Of a stretch of 64,000 nt of DNA, positions 45,141 to 54,285 are shown piece by piece; positions within the stretch are counted from its first letter, which is position 1, and each line of letters starts with the position of its first letter. The DNA comes from Nocardioides thalensis (GTDB lineage Bacteria; Actinomycetota; Actinomycetes; Propionibacteriales; Nocardioidaceae), in assembly GCF_013410655.1 (NCBI RefSeq), contig NZ_JACCFP010000001.1, positions 2,069,501 through 2,133,500 on the forward strand. The letters are read 5' to 3'. The position numbers and the translations under genes were made by a program. The notes below the pieces were generated by a model, which had not been told where the DNA came from, made no database searches, and saw nothing but the letters and a program-made list of their open reading frames with translations.

Positions 45141-46751
45141 GTGAAGCGGAAGCTCTTCGCGCTCCTCGGAGCGGGAACCCTGGCCGTATCGCTGGCAGCG
45201 TGCGGTGACGACAGCGGTGGCGGCGGGGGGACCGAGGGAGGATCCGGAGAGTCCTGGATCCTCGGCACCACGGACACGGTGACGGCCATGGACCCGGCCG
45301 GGTCCTACGACCTGGGCTCGTCCACGCTCGACTACAGCGTCTACCAGACGCTGGTCACGGTGCCGGCAGGCTCCAACGACATCGTCGGCGACGCGGCCGA
45401 GGAGTGCACCTACGACGACCCGCAGACCCTCACCTGCACGCTGAAGGAGGGCCTGAAGTTCTCCAACGGCAACGAGCTGACCTCCTCCGACGTCAAGTAC
45501 AGCTTCGAGCGGTCGATCGCGATCCAGGACCCCAACGGCGCGGCGATCTACCTGCTCGGCAGCATCACCGACACCGACAAGAAGGGCGTCGTCACCCTCA
45601 ACGAGGGTGCGATCGAGACCCCGGACGACACCACGGTGATCTTCCACCTCGACCAGCCCGACACCACGTTCCAGTACGTGCTGACCTACCCGGGCGCCGG
45701 CGCGATCGTCGACGAGGAGACCTTCCCGGCCGAGGAGAAGCTCGCCGACGAGGAGGTCGTGGGCTCCGGTCCCTACAAGCTGAGCCAGTACAAGGCCGGC
45801 GAGCAGGCCGTGCTCGAGCTCAACGAGGAGTACACCGGCGACAAGACCGGCGGCGCGGCGCAGATCTTCATCCAGTACTTCTCCGAGGCCTCCGCGCTCA
45901 AGCTCGCCGTCGAGAACGGCGAGGTCGACGTGGCCTGGCGCAGCCTGAGCCCGACCGACATCACCGACCTCGAGGGCAACGACGAGCTCACCGTCGCCAC
46001 GGGCGAGGGCGCCGAGATCCGCTACTGGGTCTGGCGTGCCGACAGCGGCGTCGGCAAGGACGTCGCCGTCCGCCAGGCCGCCGCGCAGGTCTTCGACCGC
46101 GAGGCGATCGCCCAGAACGCCTACGACGGCACCGTCGACCCGCTGTACTCCATCGTCCCGCCGGGCTACGCGGGCCAGAAGGACTCCTTCCAGGAGACGT
46201 ACGGCGACCCCGACCCCGCCGCGGCGGAGCAGATCCTCAAGGACGCCGGCGTGAAGACGCCCGTCCCGCTGACCGTCGGCTGGACGCCCACGCACTACGG
46301 CCCCAACGCCGAGGACGAGGCCAACGAGGTCGAGCGCCAGCTCGAGGAGAGCGGCCTGTTCGACGTCACGCTGAAGAGCGCGGAGTGGGAGCAGTACCAG
46401 ACGGTCTACAAGGAGGGCGCCTACGACCTGTGGATGCTCGGCTGGTTCCCGGACTACCCGGACGCCGACACCTACCTGTCGCCCTTCATGGTCGACGGCG
46501 GCTTCTTCCAGAACGGCTACTCCAACCCCGAGGCCAACGAGCTGGTCGACGCCGAGCAGGGCACCAGCGACCAGGCCGAGCGCGAGGAGGCCATCGGTCA
46601 GCTGCAGGACCTGGCGGCGACCGACGTGCCGTTCATCCCGTCGTGGGTCGGCAAGAACATCGCCATCTACGGTGAGGGCATGGAGGGCATCGAGGACACC
46701 CTCGACCCGTCGTTCATCTTCCGGTTCTGGATGGTCACCAAGAACGGCTGA
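45141..46751 (+). CDS. Peptide/solute ABC transporter substrate-binding lipoprotein (SBP family 5)
   Basis: A 536-residue extracytoplasmic binding protein of the OppA/DppA family. The N terminus has a lipoprotein signal with lipobox LAAC (Cys21), followed by an acidic Gly/Ser linker. Family 5 features include TLTCTLKEGLKFSNGNELTSSDVKYSFERS and VVGSGPYKLSQYKAGEQAVL. It delivers oligopeptides or a similar solute to the permeases encoded next. The GTG start has GGGGTGA upstream. Followed by an intercistronic stem-loop that should boost its mRNA level over the membrane genes. Confidence 0.9.
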   Translation: MKRKLFALLGAGTLAVSLAACGDDSGGGGGTEGGSGESWILGTTDTVTAMDPAGSYDLGSSTLDYSVYQTLVTVPAGSNDIVGDAAEECTYDDPQTLTCTLKEGLKFSNGNELTSSDVKYSFERSIAIQDPNGAAIYLLGSITDTDKKGVVTLNEGAIETPDDTTVIFHLDQPDTTFQYVLTYPGAGAIVDEETFPAEEKLADEEVVGSGPYKLSQYKAGEQAVLELNEEYTGDKTGGAAQIFIQYFSEASALKLAVENGEVDVAWRSLSPTDITDLEGNDELTVATGEGAEIRYWVWRADSGVGKDVAVRQAAAQVFDREAIAQNAYDGTVDPLYSIVPPGYAGQKDSFQETYGDPDPAAAEQILKDAGVKTPVPLTVGWTPTHYGPNAEDEANEVERQLEESGLFDVTLKSAEWEQYQTVYKEGAYDLWMLGWFPDYPDADTYLSPFMVDGGFFQNGYSNPEANELVDAEQGTSDQAEREEAIGQLQDLAATDVPFIPSWVGKNIAIYGEGMEGIEDTLDPSFIFRFWMVTKNG

Positions 46752-46768
46752 GCGACACAACCCACGAG

Positions 46769-46809
46769 GTCGTGGGGAGACAGCCCCTCGGGGGTGGTCT
46801 CCCCACGAC
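46769..46809 (+). repeat. Strong intercistronic stem-loop between binding protein and permease
   Basis: GTCGTGGGGAGAC (46769-46781) and GTCTCCCCACGAC (46797-46809) pair perfectly over 13 bases, with an inner CCCC/GGGG hairpin in the loop. It ends 22 bases before the permease ATG and has no U-tract. Such structures stabilise upstream mRNA or terminate partially, giving more binding protein than permease. Confidence 0.75.
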
Positions 46810-46831
46810 CCGTGTGTGGAGATGATCTGAC

Positions 46832-47860
46832 ATGACTCGATCCGGCTCGGGCTCGCTCCCGCGCTACATCCTCCAGCGGGTGCTGCTGGTGATCCCCATG
46901 ATCTGGGTGATCCTGACCCTCGTCTTCGTCGTGCTGCGGGTCGCGCCGGGCGACCCGGTCTCGGCGGCCATGGGCGGCAAGCTCAACGACGAGGCGCTCG
47001 ACCAGCGACGCGAGGCGCTCGGCTTCAACGAGCCGCTGCTCGCGCAGTACTGGGACTACCTGTCCTCGGTCGCGCGCTTCGACTTCGGCACGACGTTCAG
47101 CGACAACCAGCAGGTCCTGCACGTGGTCCGCGACAACGGCGGCGCGACGCTGAGCCTGACGATCGTGTCGTTCCTCATCGCGCTGCTCATCGGCATCCCG
47201 CTAGGGATGATCGCCGGCCGCTACCGCGACTCGGTCCCCGACGCGTTCATCCGCCTGTTCGGGATCCTCACCTACGCCGCGCCGATCTTCTTCGTCGGCT
47301 TCCTGCTCCAGGCGTACGTCGCCGGCCCGCTCGGCCTGCCGACGTCCGGCATGGCCAGCCCGATCACCGTCTTCAGCGTGGAGCCGAAGACGCACATCCT
47401 GCTGATCGACGTGTTCCTCAGCGGTGACGGCGCGGCGATCGAGGACGTCCTCAAGCACCTGATCCTGCCGTCGATCACGCTCGGCCTGCTGATCTGCGGC
47501 GTCTTCATCCGGCTGGTGCGGGTCAACATCCTCCAGACGATGCACGCCGACTACGTCGAGGCCGCCGAGGCCCGTGGCATCAGCCGCGGAAAGGTCACCC
47601 GGCGCCACGCGTTCCGCAACGCGCTGGTGCCGGTCATCACCGTCGTCGGCCTCCAGTTCGCGCTGCTGCTCGGCGGCGCAGTGCTGACCGAGTCGACGTT
47701 CAACTGGCCCGGCCTGGGCGAGAAGCTCGTCGACTACATCAACGACCGCGACTACGGCGCGGTGCAGGGCATCATCACCATCTTCGCGATCGCGGTGGTG
47801 CTGATCAGCCTGCTCGTCGACATCGTCAACGCGCTCATCGACCCCCGAGTGAGGTACTGA
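46832..47860 (+). CDS. Peptide ABC transporter permease, DppB/OppB type
   Basis: A 342-residue integral membrane protein with six membrane helices. The N-terminal RYILQRVLLVIPMIWVILTLVFVVLRVAPGDPV is the typical GspA-like opening of DppB, and EAAEARGISRGKVTRRHAFRNALVPVITVVG is the EAA loop that docks the ATPase. It is coupled to the second permease by a one-base overlap (TGATG). With the next three genes it forms a complete importer. Confidence 0.92.
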   Translation: MTRSGSGSLPRYILQRVLLVIPMIWVILTLVFVVLRVAPGDPVSAAMGGKLNDEALDQRREALGFNEPLLAQYWDYLSSVARFDFGTTFSDNQQVLHVVRDNGGATLSLTIVSFLIALLIGIPLGMIAGRYRDSVPDAFIRLFGILTYAAPIFFVGFLLQAYVAGPLGLPTSGMASPITVFSVEPKTHILLIDVFLSGDGAAIEDVLKHLILPSITLGLLICGVFIRLVRVNILQTMHADYVEAAEARGISRGKVTRRHAFRNALVPVITVVGLQFALLLGGAVLTESTFNWPGLGEKLVDYINDRDYGAVQGIITIFAIAVVLISLLVDIVNALIDPRVRY

Positions 47861-48789
47861 TGCGCAGGATCCTCCACAGCCTGACCAAGCCCTTCCGGGA
47901 GACCGTCGGCCTGGCCCGCTGGATGCTGGTCGCCGGTCTCGTGATCACTGCCGTGTTCCTGATCTTCGCGCTGTTCGCGCCGTGGATCGCGCCCTACGGC
48001 TTCTCGCAGACGTCGTCCGGCGGAGCGGACTTCCCGAAGGCGGCTTCGCCCAGCGGCGACCACTGGTTCGGCACCGACCGGCTCTTCTTCGACGTGCTCT
48101 CGCGCACGATCTGGGGGGCGCGCACGGCGATCGAGGTCGTCGTCCTGTCGATCCTCTTCTGCGTCGTGGTCGGCGTCCCGCTGGGGCTCGTGTCCGGCTA
48201 CTACGGCGGCTGGCTCGACCGGATCCTGATGCTCATCATGGACGCGATCTTCGCGTTCCCGTCGTTCCTGCTGGCGATCGTGTTCTCGTTCCTGCTGACC
48301 GGGATCATCGGCGGCAGCGTCATCGCGGTCGCGCTGTCGCTGTCGGTGGTCTACGTGCCGCAGTACTTCCGCGTCGTGCGCAACACCACGGTGAGCGCGA
48401 AGGAGGCGACGTACGTCGAAGCCGCGCGCGCCATCGGCGCGACCGACGGCGTGATCATGCGCCGCTACCTGTTCGGCAACGTGGTGCAGAGCGTGCCGGT
48501 GCTCGGCACGCTCAACGCCGCCGACGCGATCCTGACGCTGGCCGGCCTTGGCTTCCTGGGGCTCGGCATCCAGTCCACCGACGCGGCGGAGTGGGGCCAC
48601 GACCTCAACCGGGCGCTGGCCGACGCCGGCGCCGGCATCTGGTGGACCGGCCTCTACCCGGGGCTCGCGATCGTGCTGCTCGTCACCGGCCTCACCCTGG
48701 TCGGCGAAGGCCTCAACGAGACCCTGAACCCGACGCTCCGGCGCCAGCGGCTGCTGCCGGTCGTCATGACGCCCCGGAAGGAGCGCTGA
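47860..48789 (+). CDS. Peptide ABC transporter permease, DppC/OppC type
   Basis: A 309-residue permease with six membrane helices. It shows the DppC landmarks [25 protein letters not shown] near the first periplasmic loop and the EAA motif [25 protein letters not shown]. It is TGATG-coupled to both neighbours, so the four membrane and ATPase genes are translated in series. Confidence 0.92.
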   Translation: MRRILHSLTKPFRETVGLARWMLVAGLVITAVFLIFALFAPWIAPYGFSQTSSGGADFPKAASPSGDHWFGTDRLFFDVLSRTIWGARTAIEVVVLSILFCVVVGVPLGLVSGYYGGWLDRILMLIMDAIFAFPSFLLAIVFSFLLTGIIGGSVIAVALSLSVVYVPQYFRVVRNTTVSAKEATYVEAARAIGATDGVIMRRYLFGNVVQSVPVLGTLNAADAILTLAGLGFLGLGIQSTDAAEWGHDLNRALADAGAGIWWTGLYPGLAIVLLVTGLTLVGEGLNETLNPTLRRQRLLPVVMTPRKER

Positions 48790-49823
48790 TGTCCGCGCAA
48801 CAGGAGCCGGTGATCTCGGCCCGCGACGTGCGGGTCTGGTACGGCACCACCCGGGGCGCCATCCGGGCGGTCGACGGCGTCAGCTTCGACCTGGCGCCGG
48901 GGGAGACCCTCGGCCTCGTCGGCGAGTCGGGCTGCGGGAAGTCGACGCTCGGACGCGGGCTGATGGGCCTGCTGCCCAAGGGGGCCAAGCGCGACGGTGA
49001 GGTGATGTTCCAGGGCAAGGACATCCTCTCGCTCAGCCCGAAGGCGGCCTACGCGCTGCGCGGGCACGAGCTGGGGATGATCTTCCAGGAGCCGCTCACC
49101 CGGCTGAACCCGCTGATGCGGATCTCCCAGCACTTCGAGGAGGCGATCCGCCAGCACGAGCCGAAGCTGCCGAAGGCCGAGGTGACCGAGCGGGCCCTGG
49201 AGACGATGCGCCTGATGGGCATCCCGCCGACCCGCTACAAGTCCTACCCGCACGAGTTCTCCGGCGGCATGCGGCAGCGGCTGATGATCGCGCTCGCGCT
49301 CGTGCTGCGGCCGGCGTTCGTCGTGGCCGACGAGCCCACCACGGCGCTCGACGTGCTCGTCGAGTCGCAGATCGTGCAGATCCTCAACGACCTGCGGCGC
49401 AACTTCAACACGTCGCTGCTGCTGATCACGCACAACGTGGGCATCGTCGCCGAGGCGTGCGACCGGGTCGCGGTCATGTACGCCGGCCGCATCGTCGAGC
49501 AGGGGCGGGTGTCCGACGTGTTCGCCAACCCGCAGCACCCCTACACCCGCGAGCTGCTGCGCTCGACGATCTCGCTGAGCACGACCGGCCTCAACTTCAT
49601 CCCGGGCGCGCCACCGGACCTGGTCGACCCGCCCGAGGGCTGCCGCTTCCACCCGCGGTGCCCCGACGCCATGAACGTCTGCGCCACCAAGGACCCCGTC
49701 AACATCGAGCGACCCGGCGGCGGCCGGGTCGAGTGCTGGCTGCGCGGACCCGAGGAGCTGATCCCGCCCGGTGGCACGGAGAAGCTGAAGCAGGAGGAGC
49801 TGGCCGTTGCCGACGAAGCCTGA
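48789..49823 (+). CDS. Peptide ABC transporter ATPase, DppD/OppD type
   Basis: A 344-residue ABC ATPase. Walker A is GESGCGKST, the Q loop [15 protein letters not shown], signature FSGGMRQR, Walker [12 protein letters not shown], switch His in LLITHNVG. The C-terminal oligopeptide-transporter zinc-type extension has [14 protein letters not shown], which in related proteins binds an Fe-S cluster or metal. It overlaps the next gene by 17 bases. Confidence 0.92.
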   Translation: MSAQQEPVISARDVRVWYGTTRGAIRAVDGVSFDLAPGETLGLVGESGCGKSTLGRGLMGLLPKGAKRDGEVMFQGKDILSLSPKAAYALRGHELGMIFQEPLTRLNPLMRISQHFEEAIRQHEPKLPKAEVTERALETMRLMGIPPTRYKSYPHEFSGGMRQRLMIALALVLRPAFVVADEPTTALDVLVESQIVQILNDLRRNFNTSLLLITHNVGIVAEACDRVAVMYAGRIVEQGRVSDVFANPQHPYTRELLRSTISLSTTGLNFIPGAPPDLVDPPEGCRFHPRCPDAMNVCATKDPVNIERPGGGRVECWLRGPEELIPPGGTEKLKQEELAVADEA

Positions 49824-51111
49824 GGCACCCACCGAGACCCGGACGCCGGGGGAGACCGTCGTCGACGTGCGCGACCTGTCGGTGCACTTCGGCCTGCGCG
49901 GCGGCAACCTCGCCCGCCTGTTCGGCCGCGACGCCGGCACCGTGAAGGCCGTCGACGGCGTCAACCTGCGGCTGGGCCGCGGCGAGGTCGTCGGCGTCGT
50001 CGGCGAGAGCGGCAGCGGCAAGTCCACGCTCGGCCGCGCGCTGCTCGGCCTGGCGCCCGCCACCGAGGGCTCGATCCTGTTCGAGGACGAGGACATCGCG
50101 GGGATGAGCCGGCGCCGCCTGCGCGAGATCCGCCGGCACATCCAGATGGTCTTCCAGGACCCCAACGCCGCGCTCAATCCCTCGATGACGGTCGAGACGG
50201 CAGTCGGCGACGCGCTCCGCGTGCAGGGCGTGAAGGACGCCGACGAGCGGCGGGCCCGGGTGATCGACGCGTTGGAGCGGGTCGGGCTGTCGCCGGTGGA
50301 GCTGTTCCTCTCGAAGTACCCGCGCGACCTCTCCGGTGGACAGAAGCAGCGCGTCGTCATGGCGAGGGCGATCGTCATGGGTCCGAGCGTGCTCGTCGCC
50401 GACGAGCCGATCTCGATGCTCGACATGTCGGTGCGCGCCAAGATCCTGCAGCTGATGCTCGACCTCAAGCAGGACCTCGGGCTGACCTACCTCTACATCA
50501 CCCACGACCTCGCGAGCGCCAAGTTCTTCTGCGACCGGATCGCGATCATGTACCTCGGCCGGATCGTCGAGATCGGTCCGACCGAGGAGATCTTCGCCAA
50601 CCCGCGGCACCCCTACACCCAGGCCCTGCTCAGCGCGATCCCCGACCCGGACCCGAGCCGGATGGTCGAGCGCGAGCTGCCGCGGGGTGAGATCCCCGAC
50701 GCGGCCGACCCGCCGCTGGGCTGCTCGTTCCACCCGCGCTGCCCCCAGGCGACGCCGATCTGCGGCTGGGAGTCGCGCGACCTGCGGACGGTCGTCGAGG
50801 CGCACTGGACCCGCCGGTCCCCGGAGGAGTACGACGCCGAGAAGGGGCTCGTCGGCGACCTCGACCACCTCGACACCGCGAGCAAATCAGCCACCCTCGG
50901 GTCGTCGAGCCCCGACGAGGTGCGCGCCCTGCTCGACCGGATGCGCGAGGAGGCGCCCGCGGAGCCGCTCTGGGAGGGCGTCGACTCGATCAGCGACCAC
51001 GGCAAGGGCGTGCGGATCGACTTCCACGAGGGCGTCGACCCGGTGCTGCGGCGTGCCGGCGGGGTGGAGGTCGCCTGCGTGCTCTACCCGGAGGATGAGT
51101 CCGGGGCCTGA
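49807..51111 (+). CDS. Peptide ABC transporter ATPase, DppF/OppF type, with long C-terminal extension
   Basis: A 434-residue ABC ATPase with Walker A GESGSGKST, signature LSGGQKQR, Walker B VLVADEPISMLD and switch His in YITHD, and the C-terminal CSFHPRCPQATPIC cysteine motif. The TTG start at 49807 is preceded by GGAGGAG. Usual OppF proteins are about 330 residues; here about 95 extra residues follow (from about 340), ending in EGVRIDFHEGVDPVLRR-like sequence of unknown role. Its end overlaps the convergent RecB-like gene by 28 bases. Confidence 0.9.
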   Translation: MPTKPEAPTETRTPGETVVDVRDLSVHFGLRGGNLARLFGRDAGTVKAVDGVNLRLGRGEVVGVVGESGSGKSTLGRALLGLAPATEGSILFEDEDIAGMSRRRLREIRRHIQMVFQDPNAALNPSMTVETAVGDALRVQGVKDADERRARVIDALERVGLSPVELFLSKYPRDLSGGQKQRVVMARAIVMGPSVLVADEPISMLDMSVRAKILQLMLDLKQDLGLTYLYITHDLASAKFFCDRIAIMYLGRIVEIGPTEEIFANPRHPYTQALLSAIPDPDPSRMVERELPRGEIPDAADPPLGCSFHPRCPQATPICGWESRDLRTVVEAHWTRRSPEEYDAEKGLVGDLDHLDTASKSATLGSSSPDEVRALLDRMREEAPAEPLWEGVDSISDHGKGVRIDFHEGVDPVLRRAGGVEVACVLYPEDESGA

Positions 51112-51995
51112 GCGGCCGCGGCATCGGGCGACCTCTCGGGCAGCGGCGGCGGCGTGCCGCCGTACTCCGGGCAGATGGCCTGGTGGGCGCACCACGTGCA
51201 CCCGTAGCCCTTGCGCGGCTGCCAGTCGCCGGTCTCGCGCGCGAGCCGCACCGCGTCCCACACCGCCTGCACCTTGCGCTCGGTGGCGAGCAGGTCGTGC
51301 TCGTCGGGCTCGTAGCTGAGGATCTCGCTGTTGCCGAGGTAGATCAACTGGAGGCGCTTGGGGATGACGCCGCGCATCCGCCAGATCACCAGGCCGTAGA
51401 ACTTGAGCTGGAAGAGCGCCTTGCCCTCGAACTCCGGCGGGCTCGACGAGCTCGTCTTGTAGTCGACGATCCGGATCGCCCCGTCGGGCGCCACGTCGAC
51501 CCGGTCGACGACGCCGCGGAGCAGCAGCTTGGTGTCGGTGAGGGTCTCGACGTAGAGCTCGCGGTCGGCCGGCTCGAGGCGGCGCGGGTCCTCGAGGTCG
51601 AAGTAGCGCGCGAGCACCTCGCGGCACGACGACAGCCAGGCCACCACGTCGGCACCGTCGCCGTCGAACATCGTGCCGAGCGCGGGCTCGGCGTCGAGCA
51701 GCTCGTTCCACGCCGGCGCCACCATCGTCTCGGCCCGGTCGGGGGTGCGGTCGGCTGCCGGGAGGTCGAAGAGCTGCTCGAGGACGCGGTGCACGACGGT
51801 GCCGCGGACGGCGGCGGGCGACGGCGGCTCGGGCAGCCGGTCGATCGTGCGGAACCGGAAGAGCAGCGGGCAGGACAGGAAGTCGCCGACCCGCGACGGC
51901 GACAGCGCACCGAGCACGTCGACGCCGTCGACCGCCGTGCCGACCCGCTCGGCGGGGTCGACCGGGGTGACCGCGGTCGGAGGTGTCGTCGTCAT
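51084..51995 (-). CDS. RecB-family PD-(D/E)XK nuclease with Fe-S cysteines
   Basis: A 303-residue nuclease-like protein (Rv2119-like position). The nuclease core has a GTVVHRVLEQLF helix, GVVDRVDVAPDG and IVDYKTSS, giving the D...DYK catalytic residues. Four cysteines, Cys42 and Cys266/269/275 (SC near the N terminus and CTWCAHQAIC near the C terminus), match the [4Fe-4S] clamp found in AddB and Cas4 nucleases. It is probably a DNA repair exonuclease. It is not next to any CRISPR array. Start ATG 51995. Confidence 0.83.
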   Translation of the reverse strand: MTTTPPTAVTPVDPAERVGTAVDGVDVLGALSPSRVGDFLSCPLLFRFRTIDRLPEPPSPAAVRGTVVHRVLEQLFDLPAADRTPDRAETMVAPAWNELLDAEPALGTMFDGDGADVVAWLSSCREVLARYFDLEDPRRLEPADRELYVETLTDTKLLLRGVVDRVDVAPDGAIRIVDYKTSSSSPPEFEGKALFQLKFYGLVIWRMRGVIPKRLQLIYLGNSEILSYEPDEHDLLATERKVQAVWDAVRLARETGDWQPRKGYGCTWCAHQAICPEYGGTPPPLPERSPDAAAAQAPDSSSG

Positions 51996-52045
51996 GGACG
52001 TGACTGTAGGACCGACCGCCGACAGCGCCGGATAGCCTCGGTGGC

Positions 52046-53197
52046 ATGTCCGGAGCCGACCCGTCGCCTCGCCGCCGCACCCCGGTGCCGCCCGGCACGT
52101 TCCGGATCGGCAGCATCGCCGGCAGCGACGTGCTCGTCTCCTCGTCGTGGTTCCTCGTCGCGGCGCTGATCGCGTTCGTGATGGCGCCCGTCGTCGACGA
52201 GCGGCAGCCCGGCCTCGGCGGCTGGAAGTACGTCGTGGGCGTGCTGTTCGCGGTGGTGCTCTACCTGGCCGTGCTCCTGCACGAGGCCTCCCACGCGCTC
52301 GTGGCGCGCCGCTACGGGTTCCAGGTGCAGTCCATCACCCTGCACTTCCTCGGCGGCGTGACCGCGATCCGCGGGGAGGCGCGCACGCCGCGCCAGGAGT
52401 TCTGGATCGCGGTCGTCGGGCCGCTCACGTCGCTCGGCGTGGGCGCGGCGGCGGTGGCGGTCCTGTTCGTGATCCCCGACCGCAGCCTGCTGTCGCTGAC
52501 CGTCGAGGGCCTGGCCGGCGCCAACCTGCTGATCGGCGTCCTCAACCTGGTGCCCGGCCTGCCGCTCGACGGCGGCCGGGTGCTGAAGGCCGCGGTCTGG
52601 GGCATCACCGGTCGCAGCACCAGCGGCACCATCGCCGCCGGGTGGGGCGGCCGGGTCGCCGCGGTGGGCGTGGTCGCGTTCCCGTTCGTGCAGCCCGCCG
52701 TGCTCGGCACCGAGCCCAACCTGCTCGACGTCGCGCTCTGCGCCCTGATCGCGGCGTTCCTGTGGGGCGGTGCGTCGAGCGCGATCGCCACGGCCCGGAT
52801 CCAGGGCCGGCTCGAGGAGGTCCGCGCACGCGACCTCGCGCGCCGCACCCTCGCCGTACCCGACGACCTGCCGCTGGCCGAGGCCGTGCGCCGGGCGCAC
52901 GAGGCGGGGGCCGGGAGCATCGTCACCGTCACCTCCGACGGCCGACCCGTCGGCGTGGTCAACGAAGCGGCGGTGCGGGCGACGCCTGCCGACCGGCAGC
53001 CGTGGGTCGCGGTCTCGGCGGTGGCCCGGACGCTCGACCCCGGGCTCCGGCTGCCGGTGTCGATCACCGGCGCCGAGCTGGTCGACGCGATCCGCGCCAC
53101 GCCCGCCAGCGAGTACCTGCTGCTCGACGAGAGCGGGGGCGTGTTCGGCGTGCTCGCGACGTCCGACGTCGAGAAGGCGGTCCGCGCCGCCAGGTGA
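52046..53197 (+). CDS. Site-2-protease (M50) intramembrane metalloprotease with CBS-like domain
   Basis: A 383-residue membrane protein. The zinc motif HEASH (79-83) and the second-ligand motif NLVPGLPLDGG (about 167-177) are both intact, within about six membrane segments. The C-terminal 130 residues look like a degenerate pair of CBS domains (RARDLARRTLAVPDDLPLAEAVRRAHEAGAGSIVTVTSDGRPVGVV...), which usually sense adenine nucleotides. Substrate may be an anti-sigma factor or other membrane protein. Start ATG 52046, seven bases after TAGCCT (52033-52038). Confidence 0.85.
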   Translation: MSGADPSPRRRTPVPPGTFRIGSIAGSDVLVSSSWFLVAALIAFVMAPVVDERQPGLGGWKYVVGVLFAVVLYLAVLLHEASHALVARRYGFQVQSITLHFLGGVTAIRGEARTPRQEFWIAVVGPLTSLGVGAAAVAVLFVIPDRSLLSLTVEGLAGANLLIGVLNLVPGLPLDGGRVLKAAVWGITGRSTSGTIAAGWGGRVAAVGVVAFPFVQPAVLGTEPNLLDVALCALIAAFLWGGASSAIATARIQGRLEEVRARDLARRTLAVPDDLPLAEAVRRAHEAGAGSIVTVTSDGRPVGVVNEAAVRATPADRQPWVAVSAVARTLDPGLRLPVSITGAELVDAIRATPASEYLLLDESGGVFGVLATSDVEKAVRAAR

Positions 53198-53230
53198 GGG
53201 CCTGCCCGGTGCCCTCGATAGGGTGCCTCG

Positions 53231-54205
53231 GTGATGGATGACCAGTTGAACGACGTCGCGCCGGAGGCCTGGTCGGGCGTCCACCGCGGCCCGCTCCGCG
53301 AGGGCGAGTGGGTCCGGTTGGTCGACGGCAAGGGCCGCAAGCACAACTTCGAGCTGGTCGCCGGCAAGCGCTTCTTCTCCAACAAGGGGCACCTCGACCA
53401 CGACGAGCTGATCGGCCGCGAGGAGGGCTTCACGGTCACCTCCTCGGCGGGTGGCGAGTACCTCGTGTTCCGGCCGCTGCTGTCGGAGTTCGTCGTCTCG
53501 ATGCCGCGTGGCGCCGCCGTCGTCTACCCCAAGGACTCCGCTCAGATCGTCGCGATGGCCGACATCTTCCCCGGGGCGCACGTCGTCGAGGCCGGCGTCG
53601 GCTCCGGCGCGCTCACCTGCTCGCTGCTGCGCGCCGTCGGCCCCCACGGCCGGGTGTCGTCCTACGAGCGGCGCGAGGAGTTCGCCGACGTGGCGCGCCG
53701 CAACGTCGAGCAGTTCTTCGGTACGGCGGGCGGGAGCACCCATCCCGCGTGGCGGCTCACCGTCGGCGACCTCGCCGAGGAGCTGCCGCGGGCGGGGGAG
53801 CGCTGCGACCGGATCATCCTCGACATGCTCGCGCCGTGGGACTGCCTCGACGCGGCGGCCGACGCGCTGCTGCCCGGCGGCATCGTCTGCGCGTACGTCG
53901 CCACCACGACCCAGCTGTCGCGCTTCGTCGAGACCGTCCGCGCCCACGGCGGGTTCACCGAGCCGCACGCCTGGGAGTCGCTGGTCCGCGACTGGCACCT
54001 CGAGGGCCTGGCCGTGCGTCCCGACCACAAGATGATGGGCCACACCGCGTTCCTCGTGACCGCCCGCCGGATGGCACCGGGGGAGCGCGCCCCGCTGAAG
54101 AAGCGGCGGCCGGCGCCCGGCGCCTACGGACGCGACTACTCCGGGCCGCGGCCCGCGAACGGCGTACCTCCCGTCGACGAGGAAGCCGAAGCAACAGAAA
54201 CGTGA
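53231..54205 (+). CDS. trmI: tRNA (adenine-58-N1)-methyltransferase TrmI
   Basis: A 324-residue SAM-dependent tRNA m1A58 methyltransferase. The SAM motif is EAGVGSGALTCSLL (120-133), preceded by the conserved PKDSAQIVAMADIFPG, and DMLAPWDCLDAAADALLPGG holds the catalytic Asp region. The N-terminal small beta-barrel domain is present. M. tuberculosis Rv2118c is in the same place near the proteasome genes. The GTG 53231 is six bases after TAGGGT (53219-53224); an ATG directly follows in frame. Confidence 0.9.
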   Translation: MMDDQLNDVAPEAWSGVHRGPLREGEWVRLVDGKGRKHNFELVAGKRFFSNKGHLDHDELIGREEGFTVTSSAGGEYLVFRPLLSEFVVSMPRGAAVVYPKDSAQIVAMADIFPGAHVVEAGVGSGALTCSLLRAVGPHGRVSSYERREEFADVARRNVEQFFGTAGGSTHPAWRLTVGDLAEELPRAGERCDRIILDMLAPWDCLDAAADALLPGGIVCAYVATTTQLSRFVETVRAHGGFTEPHAWESLVRDWHLEGLAVRPDHKMMGHTAFLVTARRMAPGERAPLKKRRPAPGAYGRDYSGPRPANGVPPVDEEAEATET

Positions 54206-54240
54206 TGGCCGCCCCTCGGCGTTGCGCTCCCACCTCACAC

Positions 54241-54262
54241 GCTTCCGAGTAATGTCGGAAGC
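54241..54262. promoter_or_regulatory. Inverted repeat spanning a -10-like box upstream of the ARC ATPase
   Basis: GCTTCCGA (54241-54248) and TCGGAAGC (54255-54262) form a perfect eight-base repeat with spacer GTAATG. TAATGT (54250-54255), a good -10 box, lies in the centre. Either it is an operator for the proteasome ATPase gene or a short hairpin ending the trmI mRNA. Confidence 0.5.
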
Positions 54263-54285
54263 CCAGAGCAGGGAGGTGTGTGCCG

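Noticed and set aside
51084..51995. A Cas4 nuclease belonging to a CRISPR system
   Set aside because: The Fe-S cysteines and PD-(D/E)XK core are shared with Cas4, but there is no repeat array or other cas gene, and the gene is in the position of M. tuberculosis Rv2119.
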